Shown here: one piece after another, positions 1 to 8,344 of the stretch
How the letters are laid out: every line of letters starts with the position of its first letter
How positions within the stretch are numbered: the first letter of the stretch is position 1
From: Pseudanabaena sp. lw0831
Lineage (GTDB): Bacteria; Cyanobacteriota; Cyanobacteriia; Pseudanabaenales; Pseudanabaenaceae
Assembly (NCBI RefSeq): GCF_016584665.1
Contig: NZ_BBJB01000117.1
Location: 1 to 64,000, forward strand
Length of the DNA: 64,000 nucleotides
Direction: 5' to 3'
Position numbers and translations under genes: made by a program
Notes under the pieces: model-generated
The model's input: the letters and a program-made list of their open reading frames with translations, nothing else
Database searches by the model: none
Told to the model about the DNA's origin: nothing

Positions 1-194
1 TTCTTGTGAGTATAATTACTCAGTGCCAAACTGAGATGCTCCCAAAGTAACCCTCCTCCTGCCTGTGCTTCTATTACCAAACGAAAAATGTTAGATTTTC
101 GTATTGAATTTTCTCGTGTTACCACTGTCTCAGTATGAGACTCACCTAAGTTTTCTGCACCACTAAGGTATAGGTCTAAGAACTTCCTGTCCAT
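1..194 (-). CDS. Unidentified protein, C-terminus cut by window edge
   Basis: An open frame runs leftwards from an ATG at 194 to the window edge without a stop, giving 64 codons. An AGAGG ribosome-binding sequence lies about 9 bases before the ATG. The peptide begins MDRKFLDLYLSGAENLGES and is mostly polar, with no signal peptide or membrane segment. I do not recognise the family. It faces away from the decayed genes to its right. Confidence 0.4.
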   Translation of the reverse strand, partial: MDRKFLDLYLSGAENLGESHTETVVTRENSIRKSNIFRLVIEAQAGGGLLWEHLSLALSNYTHK

Positions 195-239
195 ACCTTT
201 TAACCTCTTTCTGAGTCTATCTTTACCCTACTCTGCTTT

Positions 240-461
240 CCACGTAACATCAGTGATAAGCCTGAGCCTGTATTTGAAATTCTTGATATTCTGAAAGAGG
301 ATAGCGTTAAATTTGTTAAAAAGTCTGTTGCGAATAATATAACTGACTATTTAAAAGTTAATTATGAAGCGGCAAGAACATTATTGCTTGAATGGTCTAA
401 ATCTGATGATGCAAATACTAAATGGATTATAAATCATGCTACAAGAAAAATATCAATCTAA
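240..461 (+). pseudogene. DNA alkylation repair (AlkD-like, HEAT-repeat) gene fragment
   Basis: The frame through 240-461 encodes about 70 residues matching the C-terminal half of the DNA alkylation repair family (AlkD/AlkC, HEAT-like). Key stretches are ILDILKEDS, VKKSVANNITDY (family pattern VRRSVANNLND) and NTKWIINHATR. These enzymes excise alkylated bases as DNA glycosylases. No in-frame start or N-terminal half is present and the frame ends early after HATRKISI, so this is a remnant. Its TAA stop overlaps the first core box of an attC-like site, as is typical for an integron cassette gene. The family call is by motif recognition. Confidence 0.6.
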
Positions 462-520
462 CAACCGCTTCAACTTGACTCACGGGACAAGTCAGGTTGA
501 AGGTTAAGCAAATGTTATAC
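456..520 (+). repeat. attC-like folded recombination site 1
   Basis: The left box ATCTAAC (456-462) fits the integron RYYYAAC core and the right box GTTATAC (514-520) fits GTTRRRY with one mismatch. Between them lie 13-base inverted arms (468-480 and 490-502) differing at one position. The total of 65 bp is within the known attC range. The left box overlaps the stop codon of the alkylation-repair fragment. No integrase gene is visible in the window. Confidence 0.5.
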
Positions 521-641
521 CGAAACCGATAAGGTTGGCTACTTTTAGCCAAGTTTAAGCAATCAAAAATTATTGGCTTTGTTGATGAGTTCCGAGAAGT
601 TATCGGCGATCGCAAAGATAAATAATAGTTAAGCGATCGGG

Positions 642-729
642 GCATAACACATCATTGGAGCGGACAATATTAGGGATTTTGATGTTGAGTTGAGAAGCGA
701 TTGCTTGCCGCTCAACTAGAACGTCATAC
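642..729 (+). repeat. attC-like folded recombination site 2
   Basis: The left box is GCATAAC (642-648) and the right box GTCATAC (723-729). The inner arm TTGGAGCGGAC (655-665) pairs with GCCGCTCAA (707-715), leaving two unpaired bases on one arm. That is the strand-asymmetry hallmark of attC sites. It is part of a degenerate tandem duplication: about 514-722 resembles 723-962, including AAACCGA and GAGAAGTTAT stretches. Confidence 0.5.
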
Positions 730-880
730 CAAAACCGAAGCGCCCGTTAAGTTTGTTTGTTTCTAGCCGAGATTAGACAAGCAGAAATGGTTCGCTTCGT
801 TGTTGAGTTTGGAGAAGTTATTGGCGATTACTTTCAGGATGCGTCCAGCCGCAAAGACAAATAATTTTTAAGCGATAAAG

Positions 881-968
881 TTAGAACACACAATTGGAGC
901 AGACAATATTGTGATATTTTGGAGCTGAGTTGTAGGCGAGCTATTGCCGCTCAATTCAACCGTAATAA
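881..968 (+). repeat. attC-like folded recombination site 3 (degenerate)
   Basis: This is the second copy of the previous site. The arm TTGGAGCAGAC (894-904) pairs with GCCGCTCAA (946-954), but the outer boxes TTAGAAC and GTAATAA have drifted from consensus. It sits about 239 bases after the equivalent arm of site 2. No ORF is visible in the roughly 150 bases between the two sites. Confidence 0.4.
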
Positions 969-1161
969 TTATTTCTGCTTGAAGTTACGCTTTCTTGAGA
1001 CTTAGCGAGTGGGGTATGGAAGAGAGGTTAGACTACGATTATTGTTAATCACTATGTAGCGAATGATTAATCAATTCTTTGGTAGGTTGCGATCGCCGAA
1101 ATTAAAAAATGGCGAATATTAACCAGATATTTATCTTTCATCAACTTGCTTATTCATTCTT

Positions 1162-2734
1162 ATGCTACTCACGAAGTTGCCAGTTCTATTCAAACAATTC
1201 GTTTGCCTGTTTGCAGGCATCTGCTTAATGCTGTCGCTGTGGTTGAGTTGGGTACCCATTGCTATTGCAATCACTGTTCAAGATGTTCCCAACCCACGCC
1301 AGACCTCTGAGGGGTGGGTAACTGACATGGCAGAATTGCTTTCGCCTCAGGCGAAAGCCCAGATCAATCAAATTGCGACGAATCTGGAAGCCGATACGAA
1401 AGCTGAGTTAGCCGTCGTCACAGTTCCAACGACAGATCCTGCATTTTCTCCTAAAGCCTTTGCTACGGAACTATTTAATATCTGGGGAATTGGCAAAGCC
1501 GATCAGGACAATGGGCTCCTAATTCTTGTCTCCCGCGACGAGCGTCGAGTTGAAATTGAAATTAGGACGAGGAACAGCTAATATTCTGCCAGATGCCAAG
1601 ATTGCCGCGCTCATTGAAACGGTCATAGTACCGCGTTTCCGCCAGAAGGACTATGCAGGTGGAATTATCCAAGTAACTCAGCAACTAGCAGACGAGATTC
1701 ATAACCATGCCGATCGCCTTTGGGAGTTTGTGATCCCCACGGTGATTTGGGAATTACTCGGGCTGGGAATTGTGGGCTTGATGGGAATATGTGGGCTTTT
1801 GATCTGGCGATCTCACCAACCTACGCCTCTTAAGATGGGAGAACAGCAAACGCGACGGGACGTTCTTGGTCAGACCGATATTCAAAGCTGGTTTGGCGAT
1901 CATCCCCCGTATCAATTGACAAGGCTATTTCTGGCTCCAGTTCTGATTACCGTTACAGTTGTTCTCTATAGCCTCACCTTTATTGTCTTAATTTTCACTC
2001 GTTACTGGGGCGGCTCACTTTTTCACTGCAGCTTGCTGATTCCGATCATAGCTGCCTTACTGATTTTTGGCTGTCTCCTGAAGTTCCTCATTGACTGGCT
2101 GATAGGTAAGGAGGGTTTCCTAGTTGCGCTGCGGAAAGCGACTCAACTTGAGCGGGAAGCAGCGCTGGAGATCCCAGTACTTTCGGCAATATTACTATTC
2201 CCCCTTCTGGGGTTTTCTGAACTTGGTTGGTTTCCCATCCAGAATATCTGGTTGTGGATTCAGAGGCCAGTTCAAGCGGCTGGGCTGACTGTAGCATTCA
2301 GTATTCCGCTCAGTTGGAAGTTGTTGCAAGCGTTTGAACATGATAGTTTATGCTATCTCAGCCAACATCAAGCGTTTTGTTGCGATCGCGACCGAACCGC
2401 GCTAAATCTTTTGCAGCCCAACCAGCTAGAACCGCTGCTCACATCAGAGCAAAAAACGTCTTTAGCCGCTAAAACCGTCAAAATTTATGGCTGGCACTGC
2501 CCAACCTGCAATGTGGCAATCAATCGAAAAACTACTAATCTTCAAATCGCTCGGATTTATCGCCCATCTCAACCGTTTGGTTCTGAATCATCTGGGCGAT
2601 CGCGCATGTCCTCTGATTCAAGTTCCGCATCAAGTAGCACCTACGAACCCAGTTACTATCCCGATACGTCGAGCAGTAGTTCTGACTTTGGTGGTGGCAG
2701 CAGCGATGGTGGTGGGGCTGGAGATAACTGGTAG
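1162..2734 (+). pseudogene. TPM-domain membrane protein, broken by a frameshift
   Basis: The first frame (from ATG 1162) gives an N-terminal hydrophobic segment (residues about 10-38) followed by a TPM domain of the YgcG/Psb32 type, including DNGLLILVSRDERRVEIEI. It shifts into a dead end at a TAA at 1579-1581. The next frame continues the domain precisely as GRGTANILPDAK from about 1565, then has several membrane helices, a CPTCN motif and a Gly/Ser-rich tail ending GGGAGDNW, which is typical for this family. One extra base near 1564 explains the break. It is either a real pseudogene or a sequencing error. Confidence 0.75.
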
Positions 2735-2744
2735 AGGTTTACTT

Positions 2745-3425
2745 ATGCCTAATATTTCAGAAGAATGCTGGCAAAGTTTAATCACCCGTTATGGACCGCC
2801 GTTGGAGCCAGACAACTTAGATGAAGACACTCTGAAGCTAGCAATTGCGGAACGACGAGCCTTAGTGACAGTCCGAGTATCGGATGGATGTGGGGGTGGT
2901 GATGTATATTTCTATCGTGCCCAAATGGGTCATTACAAAGAACGGGCAATATTTGTATTCCTTCGACCTTGTGAAATCACAGATGAGGAAGTAGCAGCCC
3001 TAGATTATCCCAACCCTTGGGAGAGCGATTCAGATATTCAGAGATTCACCTGGAGGATCTTGAGTCTAGGTTGCTGGAAAAGCTTGATTACCCGTTATGG
3101 CGCTCCCCTCGAACCAGACAGCTTAGATGAGGACACCCTGAAACTGGCCATCGCGGAAAAACGAGCATTAAAAGTAGCCGAAGTACGGAATTACTATCTA
3201 GGTGAGTATAAGAGCGGATATGTGCTGTTCTGGCGCACCGAAGTAGGTGATACGATCAAGGGCTTCTATATGCGGAATGGTACCTATTTCTGCATCGCAT
3301 TCCCTCAACCCTGTGAAATCACTGACAATGAAGCCAACATACTAAGTGTGCCTCGCTGGAAGTCGTGGGAGGAGGTTTGTGAGTTCACTGATGCGATTCT
3401 GAGTGAAGGGCTTAATTCTCCATAG
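2745..3425 (+). CDS. Hypothetical protein with two internal repeats
   Basis: The start at ATG 2745 is chosen because AGAGG lies 7 bases upstream and the upstream part of the frame only shadows the TPM gene. The 226-residue product consists of two tandem units. Unit 1 begins CWQSLITRYGPPLEPD and unit 2, from about residue 107, begins CWKSLITRYGAPLEPD. Both contain DEDTLKLAIAE and PCEITD. I know no function. It starts 10 bases after the TPM gene and may be co-transcribed with it. No signal peptide or membrane segment is seen. Confidence 0.65.
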   Translation: MPNISEECWQSLITRYGPPLEPDNLDEDTLKLAIAERRALVTVRVSDGCGGGDVYFYRAQMGHYKERAIFVFLRPCEITDEEVAALDYPNPWESDSDIQRFTWRILSLGCWKSLITRYGAPLEPDSLDEDTLKLAIAEKRALKVAEVRNYYLGEYKSGYVLFWRTEVGDTIKGFYMRNGTYFCIAFPQPCEITDNEANILSVPRWKSWEEVCEFTDAILSEGLNSP

Positions 3426-3539
3426 CTTTGTAGTCTTGAGGCGAGTCCTCATAAAACGTCAGAACTTGAGGGAAGACAACAGATAGGGTTAAACTTTAGA
3501 AGCGGAAAAACAGAGAATTCAAGGAAAGAAAGCTAAGCA

Positions 3540-3980
3540 ATGAATACTGAATCCAGCAATACCCTAGAGGCATTATTTGACCAGATGACTCCAGAACAAA
3601 AGCTTTGTTTTAAGCAAGCCGTGGTGCAGCAGACGATTTATTACGTCACCCAACACCTGCCTGCTGAGAACAAGGACGATGGCGAGAGAAATTTTATTTG
3701 GGCTGCACAGAAATGGATTGACGAACCCACTAGCGAAAATGCAGCCTTTGCAAACAATATGGTTACTTTAGATTTAATTGATGGGGGGGCAAGGAATCGG
3801 GACTACCCATCCTATTTTTTGACACCTGCTGACGCGGCAGGTGCTAACGATGCCATTGCTGCCACAAGTTATGCATTGGAGGCAGCAGGTAATCGAACAG
3901 AAATCGCTCGCCAATGGCAAATCGCGGCTGCTGAGGCTATTTTGCAAGTGCAGGCATTGCCTGAGTTGGATCATGCCTAA
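3540..3980 (+). CDS. Hypothetical protein, Ala-rich C-terminus
   Basis: A 146-residue soluble protein that I do not recognise. The N-terminus (LEALFDQMTPEQKLCFKQAV) looks helical and the C-terminal half is rich in Ala (ANDAIAATSYALEAAG). This is reminiscent of helical immunity-type proteins, but that is only an impression. The ATG at 3540 has an AAGGAAAG-like sequence 10-15 bases upstream. The 270 bases after it hold no credible gene. Confidence 0.5.
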   Translation: MNTESSNTLEALFDQMTPEQKLCFKQAVVQQTIYYVTQHLPAENKDDGERNFIWAAQKWIDEPTSENAAFANNMVTLDLIDGGARNRDYPSYFLTPADAAGANDAIAATSYALEAAGNRTEIARQWQIAAAEAILQVQALPELDHA

Positions 3981-4254
3981 AAAGGCTCCACCATTTACTT
4001 CGTTTCTGGGGAGATTAGCTTTTATTTCCAGTTGGTTGTAGTCCCATCATATTTGCTGGTATCGAATCAGCGCAGATGATCAGTTGCTAAAGCGAATGTA
4101 GCATGAAGTGATCGGGAAACTAGGCGAATGGTTTCAAATTGCGATCTTACACAAATCATCCAATTTGCTCTTGGGTAATATTGGGATACGGAGTTACATT
4201 GTTACATTAAAAATCCAACAATCGCGGAAGTGGAAATTGGTTTTACTTTGTCTA

Positions 4255-4581
4255 CTAAATATTCCGTCCAGCGATTAAGCCACCTTCTACATTCCATATT
4301 GCTCCAGTTACCCAAGCAACGCGATCGCCAAGTAAAAAAGCTACAGTCTCTGCAATATCAATCGGCTATCCAACCCGTCCAATCTGATAGAAATCATTAA
4401 AACCTTAAGCGTGTTATGAATTTCTCCACGCTTGATAAAAGCACCATAAAGTGGAGTTTCAACCACTGTGGGAGCAACAGCATTAACGCGGATTTGGTAT
4501 TGAGCAAGTTCTATTACTAAATGCTGGGTAAGAAAATATAAGCCAGCATTTAGCACCGCTATTACCACCAATAATCAATAC
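4255..4581 (-). pseudogene. Short-chain dehydrogenase/reductase remnant with internal deletion
   Basis: Reading leftwards from 4581, the frame gives VLIIGGNSG, the Rossmann glycine motif of an SDR oxidoreductase. It then jumps directly to AGLYFLTQHLVIELAQYQIRVNAVAPTVVETPLYGAF, the family's catalytic C-terminal half. The central region with the Ser/Tyr active site is missing. Further on, after a frameshift near 4405 and an in-frame TAG, the tail reads [20 protein letters not shown] and ends at a TAG at 4255-4257. The gene is therefore broken three ways. Confidence 0.75.
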
Positions 4582-4637
4582 GTTCTGCTACTTAAATTCT
4601 ATATGATCGGTATTTAAGTAACTGTGCAGAATAAATT

Positions 4638-4692
4638 ACCCAAAACCACAAGGTTTCGCCCCTCATGGGGGCGCAACCTTGTGGTTTTGGGT
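4638..4692. repeat. Long intergenic palindrome
   Basis: Arms beginning ACCCAAAACCACAAGGTT fold back on themselves around a short TCAT-centred loop. It lies between two pseudogenes, so a terminator role for a live gene is doubtful. It belongs to the window-wide palindrome set. Confidence 0.7.
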
Positions 4693-4711
4693 TTGTAATT
4701 AATTATGCCAT

Positions 4712-4969
4712 CTACTTATCAGGAATATCTAGGCAAATCACTCGTTTATGTTTAATCCAAGCCAGAAAGTTTGTGTAAATTTTCCTGCGATGAGATTTCT
4801 CCATCACAAAAACTAAATTAGCCTAGATAATTGCTTCGCCACTTCAAGGTGTGTCGGCTTCTTGCCCTATTCCTGCTGAATCCACTTCTATACCTCCATA
4901 ATCCGCAAATACCTTTTCCGCTGTGGGGCTTCGTAATCTGTTTTTCCCACAAACAAATAGCAATTTCAT
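4712..4969 (-). pseudogene. Low-molecular-weight phosphatase-like gene remnant
   Basis: From an ATG at 4969 the leftward frame reads MKLLFVCGKNRLRSPTAEKVF, close to the P-loop region of LMW protein tyrosine phosphatase-like proteins, then VDSAGI. Two in-frame stops follow (after ADTP and after GEAII), then recognisable tail pieces VFVMEKSHRRK and KRVICLDIPDK before another TAG at 4712-4714. The gene is clearly dead. The family call rests on motif order. Confidence 0.7.
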
Positions 4970-5048
4970 AAAACCAGAAAGTAACATTAGTTAAAATACA
5001 GACATAGAGCTTTGCATAAGTAGCTAAGCAAAATTAAATATAAAGCTC

Positions 5049-5089
5049 CAAAACCTGTACCGCCCACTTAGCGGGCGGTACAGATTTTG
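5049..5089. repeat. Intergenic palindrome
   Basis: Arms CTGTACCGCCC and GGGCGGTACAG surround a short loop and are extended by CAAAA/TTTTG pairing. A T-run follows at about 5095-5101, so it could act as a rightward terminator. It stands about 90 bases before the VTT-domain gene. Confidence 0.6.
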
Positions 5090-5179
5090 AGCCTGTTTTT
5101 TTAATTATGCTGAGTTACTTAGATATGTGTTGGGAACCAATATCTAATATTTTGATTCAGAAAGCTACCAGAAGTATTT

Positions 5180-5914
5180 ATGAAGCGATCGCGATTTAAT
5201 ACGCCAAGATTTTGGCTAAAAGTTATATTTCTTATAGCTTCAGTACTTATATTGATAGCAGTTTTTCAGAAGCTGAGCATCAACGATAGAGTCAGTAATC
5301 TGCTTCAAAATACTTTGCTTTGGGTCAAGATGCTTGGTGCAATGGGCGCGATCGCTTTTATTGTTATTTTCAATCTAGCAACGATTTTATTTATTCCAGC
5401 ATCGTTATTGACTTTAGGCGGTGGAGCGATATATGGCGTGGTATGGGGATCAATCTATGTATTTGTTGCAGCAACTTTGGGCGCAATTTTTGCTTTTTTA
5501 ATCGGTAGATATTTTGCGCGAGGCTGGGTAAGTGAAAAGATTCGCGACAACATGACTTTTCGGGCAATCGATGCGGCTGTAGCGAACGATGGATTCAAAA
5601 TTGTTTTGCTGACAAGGCTATCACCAATTTTTCCGTTCAATATGCTGAATTATGTTTTTGGTGTCACCCGTGTGGCTTTAAAGGATTACATTCTAGGCTC
5701 AATCGGCATGATTCCTGCCACAATTATGTATGTTTATCTGGGTTCTCTAATTGGAGATGTCGCTTTATTGGAAATGCAACCGACCAGCATAGTTGGTAAT
5801 CCACAAACTCAAATTGCTCAATGGACTATTAAAATTTTTGGCTTAGTTGCAACTTTTGCTGTAACCATTCAAGTTAGCCGCTTTGCCAATAAAATTCTCG
5901 CCAGTAAGTTATAA
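5180..5914 (+). CDS. TVP38/TMEM64-family (VTT domain) membrane protein
   Basis: The 244-residue integral membrane protein has about five to six hydrophobic helices. The VTT/DedA-like core includes GGGAIYGVVWGS, FLIGRYFARGWV, and the RLSPIFPFNMLNYVFG signature near residues 145-163. Family members are inner-membrane proteins, some with suspected lipid-scramblase or transport roles; the substrate is unknown here. The ATG at 5180 has AGAAG about 9 bases upstream. The stop overlaps the first arm of the palindrome shared with the convergent linker gene. Confidence 0.9.
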   Translation: MKRSRFNTPRFWLKVIFLIASVLILIAVFQKLSINDRVSNLLQNTLLWVKMLGAMGAIAFIVIFNLATILFIPASLLTLGGGAIYGVVWGSIYVFVAATLGAIFAFLIGRYFARGWVSEKIRDNMTFRAIDAAVANDGFKIVLLTRLSPIFPFNMLNYVFGVTRVALKDYILGSIGMIPATIMYVYLGSLIGDVALLEMQPTSIVGNPQTQIAQWTIKIFGLVATFAVTIQVSRFANKILASKL

Positions 5915-5962
5915 CCCTAAAGAAAAGTGGCAGCGTGAAGCGCTGCCACTTTTCTTTAGGTT
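5913..5962. terminator. Bidirectional palindromic terminator
   Basis: Arms AACCTAAAGAAAAGTGGCAGCG and the reverse complement flank a TGAAG loop; one arm has an extra C. The left end overlaps the VTT stop codon and the right end touches the stop of the convergent linker gene at 5961. A/T-rich outer arms on both sides suit termination in both directions. Confidence 0.7.
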
Positions 5963-7283
5963 ATTTGGCTAGACTGCGAAGTAGCGATCGCTGATTTTCA
6001 TTCATACTTTGCAAGACTTGTTTAGCATCGCTGTTTTGTAACATTTGTAGAAGTTCCTCAATTTCTGCATTTAGCGATCTAGAAATTGGCTCTTTTACCT
6101 TAGATTTTTCATGGGCTGAAGATGTCTTGTGTGATTCTGCTTGAGGAGCAGGCATTACACAAGTACCGGTTTCACAATCCATACCCAACTCTTGCCAGTA
6201 GAGGGTTGGCACGGCTTTTCCATGCTGCCCCATATGCTCATGTTGGATCAAATCACTTTGTAAATAGTTGCGAGGGGAGTCATGAAACTTGACATCACGG
6301 GAATAGGGAACTGTATGGCAGCCAAACGCCTTGCGATATTCCTCAGAATAAAAGATTTTATGGAAGAATGCACCTATACCATGCTTTGTTAATACATCCG
6401 TATAGACACTAATTTCTTCCTTGTCGTGAGGAGTTCTGCCGAGAAGATGCTTAAAACTCAATTCCATAAACTTCAAATTAGAGCTGTCACGATAAAAACT
6501 ATCGAGATATAACTCAGATACAACTAGCTCACCGAGAAAATGACGTACATCAAGTTTGCCAGATAGAAAACCTTGCTCTAGATGAGAAATTCCTTTACGT
6601 TCAAACTCGTAAGGTTGACGTTCTAGAACTTGAGTATAGATTTGATTAAGCGCATTTTTACGATCGGCAGCAGAATGTACAGAATGGCTCATCGCTGCTG
6701 GGTCATGCATCATCTCTTCTGGTATTACACAAGTACCTGTTTCACAATCCATACCTAGCTGTTGCCAATAGATTGTGGGAATTACTTTGCCTCGTTGACC
6801 AACATGCTCATGTTGGAGAAGATTCGTTTGTAGATAGTTACGAGGTGAGTCATAGAACTTGACATCACGGGCATAGGGAATTGTGAAGCAGCCAAATGCT
6901 TTACGATATTCTTCAGAGCCAAGAACTTCATGGAAAAATACAGATACCCCCTTCGTCATCAGCAAATCCATATACTTGGCAATTTCTTCTTTACCTTGTA
7001 GCGCTCTGCCGAGAAGATGCTTAAAGCTCCATTCCACAAATTTGAGATTTGAGCAATCTCGATAGAAACTATTGAGATAAACAGATGACATGACTAGCTC
7101 CCCGATGAAGTGGCGCACACCAAGCTTCCCTTTCAGGAAATCCTTTTCGATCTTGGCGATTTCTTTGCGTTCATAGGTATAGGGCTGTCGCTCTAACACT
7201 TGAGCATAAATCTGATGAAGCGCGATTTGACGCTCTACTTCTGTGGACTTGCGATCGATGGTTATGGGGGTATAGGTATCCAT
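5961..7283 (-). CDS. Phycobilisome linker-domain protein, tandem duplicated
   Basis: The 440-residue protein contains two phycobilisome linker (Pfam PBS_linker_poly type) units at an exact 190-residue period, about residues 20-190 and 210-380. Each has YAQVLERQPY/YTQVLERQPY, FKHLLGR and EEYRKAFGC. Each unit carries a ~45-residue extension, SPRNYLQ...QHEH.GQ.GK..PT.YWQ.LGMDC, ending in a CETGTC motif (C180/C185 and C370/C375). A 60-residue charged tail follows. The layout recalls the Rep domains of ApcE more than a one-domain CpcG. GGAGAAG precedes the ATG. It lies downstream of the phycobiliprotein gene on the same strand, so the two probably work together. The exact role is not known to me. 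Confidence 0.85.
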   Translation of the reverse strand: MDTYTPITIDRKSTEVERQIALHQIYAQVLERQPYTYERKEIAKIEKDFLKGKLGVRHFIGELVMSSVYLNSFYRDCSNLKFVEWSFKHLLGRALQGKEEIAKYMDLLMTKGVSVFFHEVLGSEEYRKAFGCFTIPYARDVKFYDSPRNYLQTNLLQHEHVGQRGKVIPTIYWQQLGMDCETGTCVIPEEMMHDPAAMSHSVHSAADRKNALNQIYTQVLERQPYEFERKGISHLEQGFLSGKLDVRHFLGELVVSELYLDSFYRDSSNLKFMELSFKHLLGRTPHDKEEISVYTDVLTKHGIGAFFHKIFYSEEYRKAFGCHTVPYSRDVKFHDSPRNYLQSDLIQHEHMGQHGKAVPTLYWQELGMDCETGTCVMPAPQAESHKTSSAHEKSKVKEPISRSLNAEIEELLQMLQNSDAKQVLQSMNENQRSLLRSLAK

Positions 7284-7352
7284 GGCATCTTCTCCAAAAA
7301 ATCTCTAAAAAACTTCTGAACATTGATAAATCTGGCTATTAATCACCTAGAG

Positions 7353-7488
7353 TCTCGAAGGGGTGTAATTAAAAGTGAAATTCGGGATAAAAACAGAGTC
7401 TTGAAAACCTTGAAAACTCGTATGCGAAAAGCAACTATTTATTGGGTTTCTTGGAAAAACTTTCACCTTTAATTACGCCCATCTCGGA
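7353..7488. repeat. Imperfect inverted repeat in the phycobiliprotein-linker gap
   Basis: Arms of about 28 bases lie at 7353-7380 and 7461-7488. Both read roughly GGGYGTAATTAAARGTGAAA when aligned as reverse complements, with about six differences and an 80-base spacer. It could be a decayed insertion element or a long-range RNA fold. It contains no ORF. Confidence 0.5.
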
Positions 7489-7535
7489 GGTAAATCTCTA
7501 TAGATGATGGAGCCAATTCTGGTAAATTGATCTAA

Positions 7536-8006
7536 CTAAGCATTAAGCAATGCAGATGTAGCCATTTCTGAATAAGGCTTTACCAAGGCTGCACATTCAG
7601 CAGGTAACATCTCGTCAACGACTGATTGAAATAGGCGATAAGCGGTAGAACATTCTTTAGCAATTTGATAGGAATTGATGATATTTGCTAACCAATCCAT
7701 CAAAGTTTCACGGAAGAATAGTTCGTCATCACGCAATACTGATAGCGATGTGTAACGAATCATGTTAGACATGTCATATTTGCAGCGTTGCAACTGTTTT
7801 TGAACTAATTCAGGATATTGCTGAGCCAAGAGCCGAAGTGCTTTGATCGTGATTTCATCAGCATGATCGCGCAAAATATTGTAGGTCTTGACACGTACTG
7901 AAAAACTATTAGCAAAACGTTCTAAATTGTAAAGATCATTATCAGTTAGATAAATATGATCCATATTCGCAATTTTCTCATCCAAAGTCCGATTCATTGT
8001 TAGCAT
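7536..8006 (-). CDS. Short phycobiliprotein-like globin (allophycocyanin-related)
   Basis: The 156-residue protein fits the phycobiliprotein fold. RCKYDMSNMIRYTSL aligns with the RDLDYYLRY bilin-pocket helix, keeping the chromophore Cys (C75 from this start) and the Asp three residues later. Compared with ApcF-type subunits, about ten residues are missing just before that Cys, where the family has the PGGNMYTTRR-type loop. ATG 8006 or ATG 7997 is likelier than the TTG at 8027; AGAAG lies just before 8006. No other phycobiliprotein gene is in the window. The likely partner is the duplicated linker downstream. Confidence 0.8.
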   Translation of the reverse strand: MLTMNRTLDEKIANMDHIYLTDNDLYNLERFANSFSVRVKTYNILRDHADEITIKALRLLAQQYPELVQKQLQRCKYDMSNMIRYTSLSVLRDDELFFRETLMDWLANIINSYQIAKECSTAYRLFQSVVDEMLPAECAALVKPYSEMATSALLNA

Positions 8007-8171
8007 AATCTTCTTGTTACCCCTCAAATAAACTCAGTAAATATACTTGTTCGGCTGCCCCAAACTGGAAAAACAAATTCTCGAAGTCCCCTATCACTAA
8101 ACAATAGAGCTGTATCTACTTATGCATTCAAAAATGAAATCAAAGTTAACTTAAAAATATATTTCGACATA

Positions 8172-8286
8172 TATAGCAATGCAAGAGATAGATAGGACAA
8201 ATCAAAACCCAAAAGATAAGTGGCGGCGCTTCGCGCCGCCACTTATCTTTTGGGTTTTATGTCCTAAGCAAAACTTACATTGCTAT
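8172..8286. repeat. MITE-like palindromic element, copy 1
   Basis: The ends ATAGCAATGCAAG and the reverse complement of CTTACATTGCTAT form terminal inverted repeats. Inside, TAGGACA / TGTCCTA and a long stem AAAACCCAAAAGATAAGTGGCGGCGC close on a TTC triloop. The whole ~115 bp is therefore nearly one palindrome. A second copy with the same ends lies at 14930. No coding capacity. Confidence 0.65.
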
Positions 8287-8344
8287 CTCTGTAAATAATT
8301 TAAAACTGGTGACAGCTATATGAGAATTTCTGAGAGCTTGCAGC

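Noticed and set aside
456-520. Simple transcription terminator
   Set aside because: The stem has no T-run, and the core boxes and arm asymmetry of the neighbouring copies fit attC-like sites better.
2487-2744. Upstream extension of the repeat-containing protein
   Set aside because: It overlaps the TPM gene in another frame; the ATG at 2745 has a proper ribosome-binding site and starts the conserved part.
3981-4254. Possible short gene fragments on the plus strand
   Set aside because: Short frames here have no recognisable motif, no start context and frequent stops.
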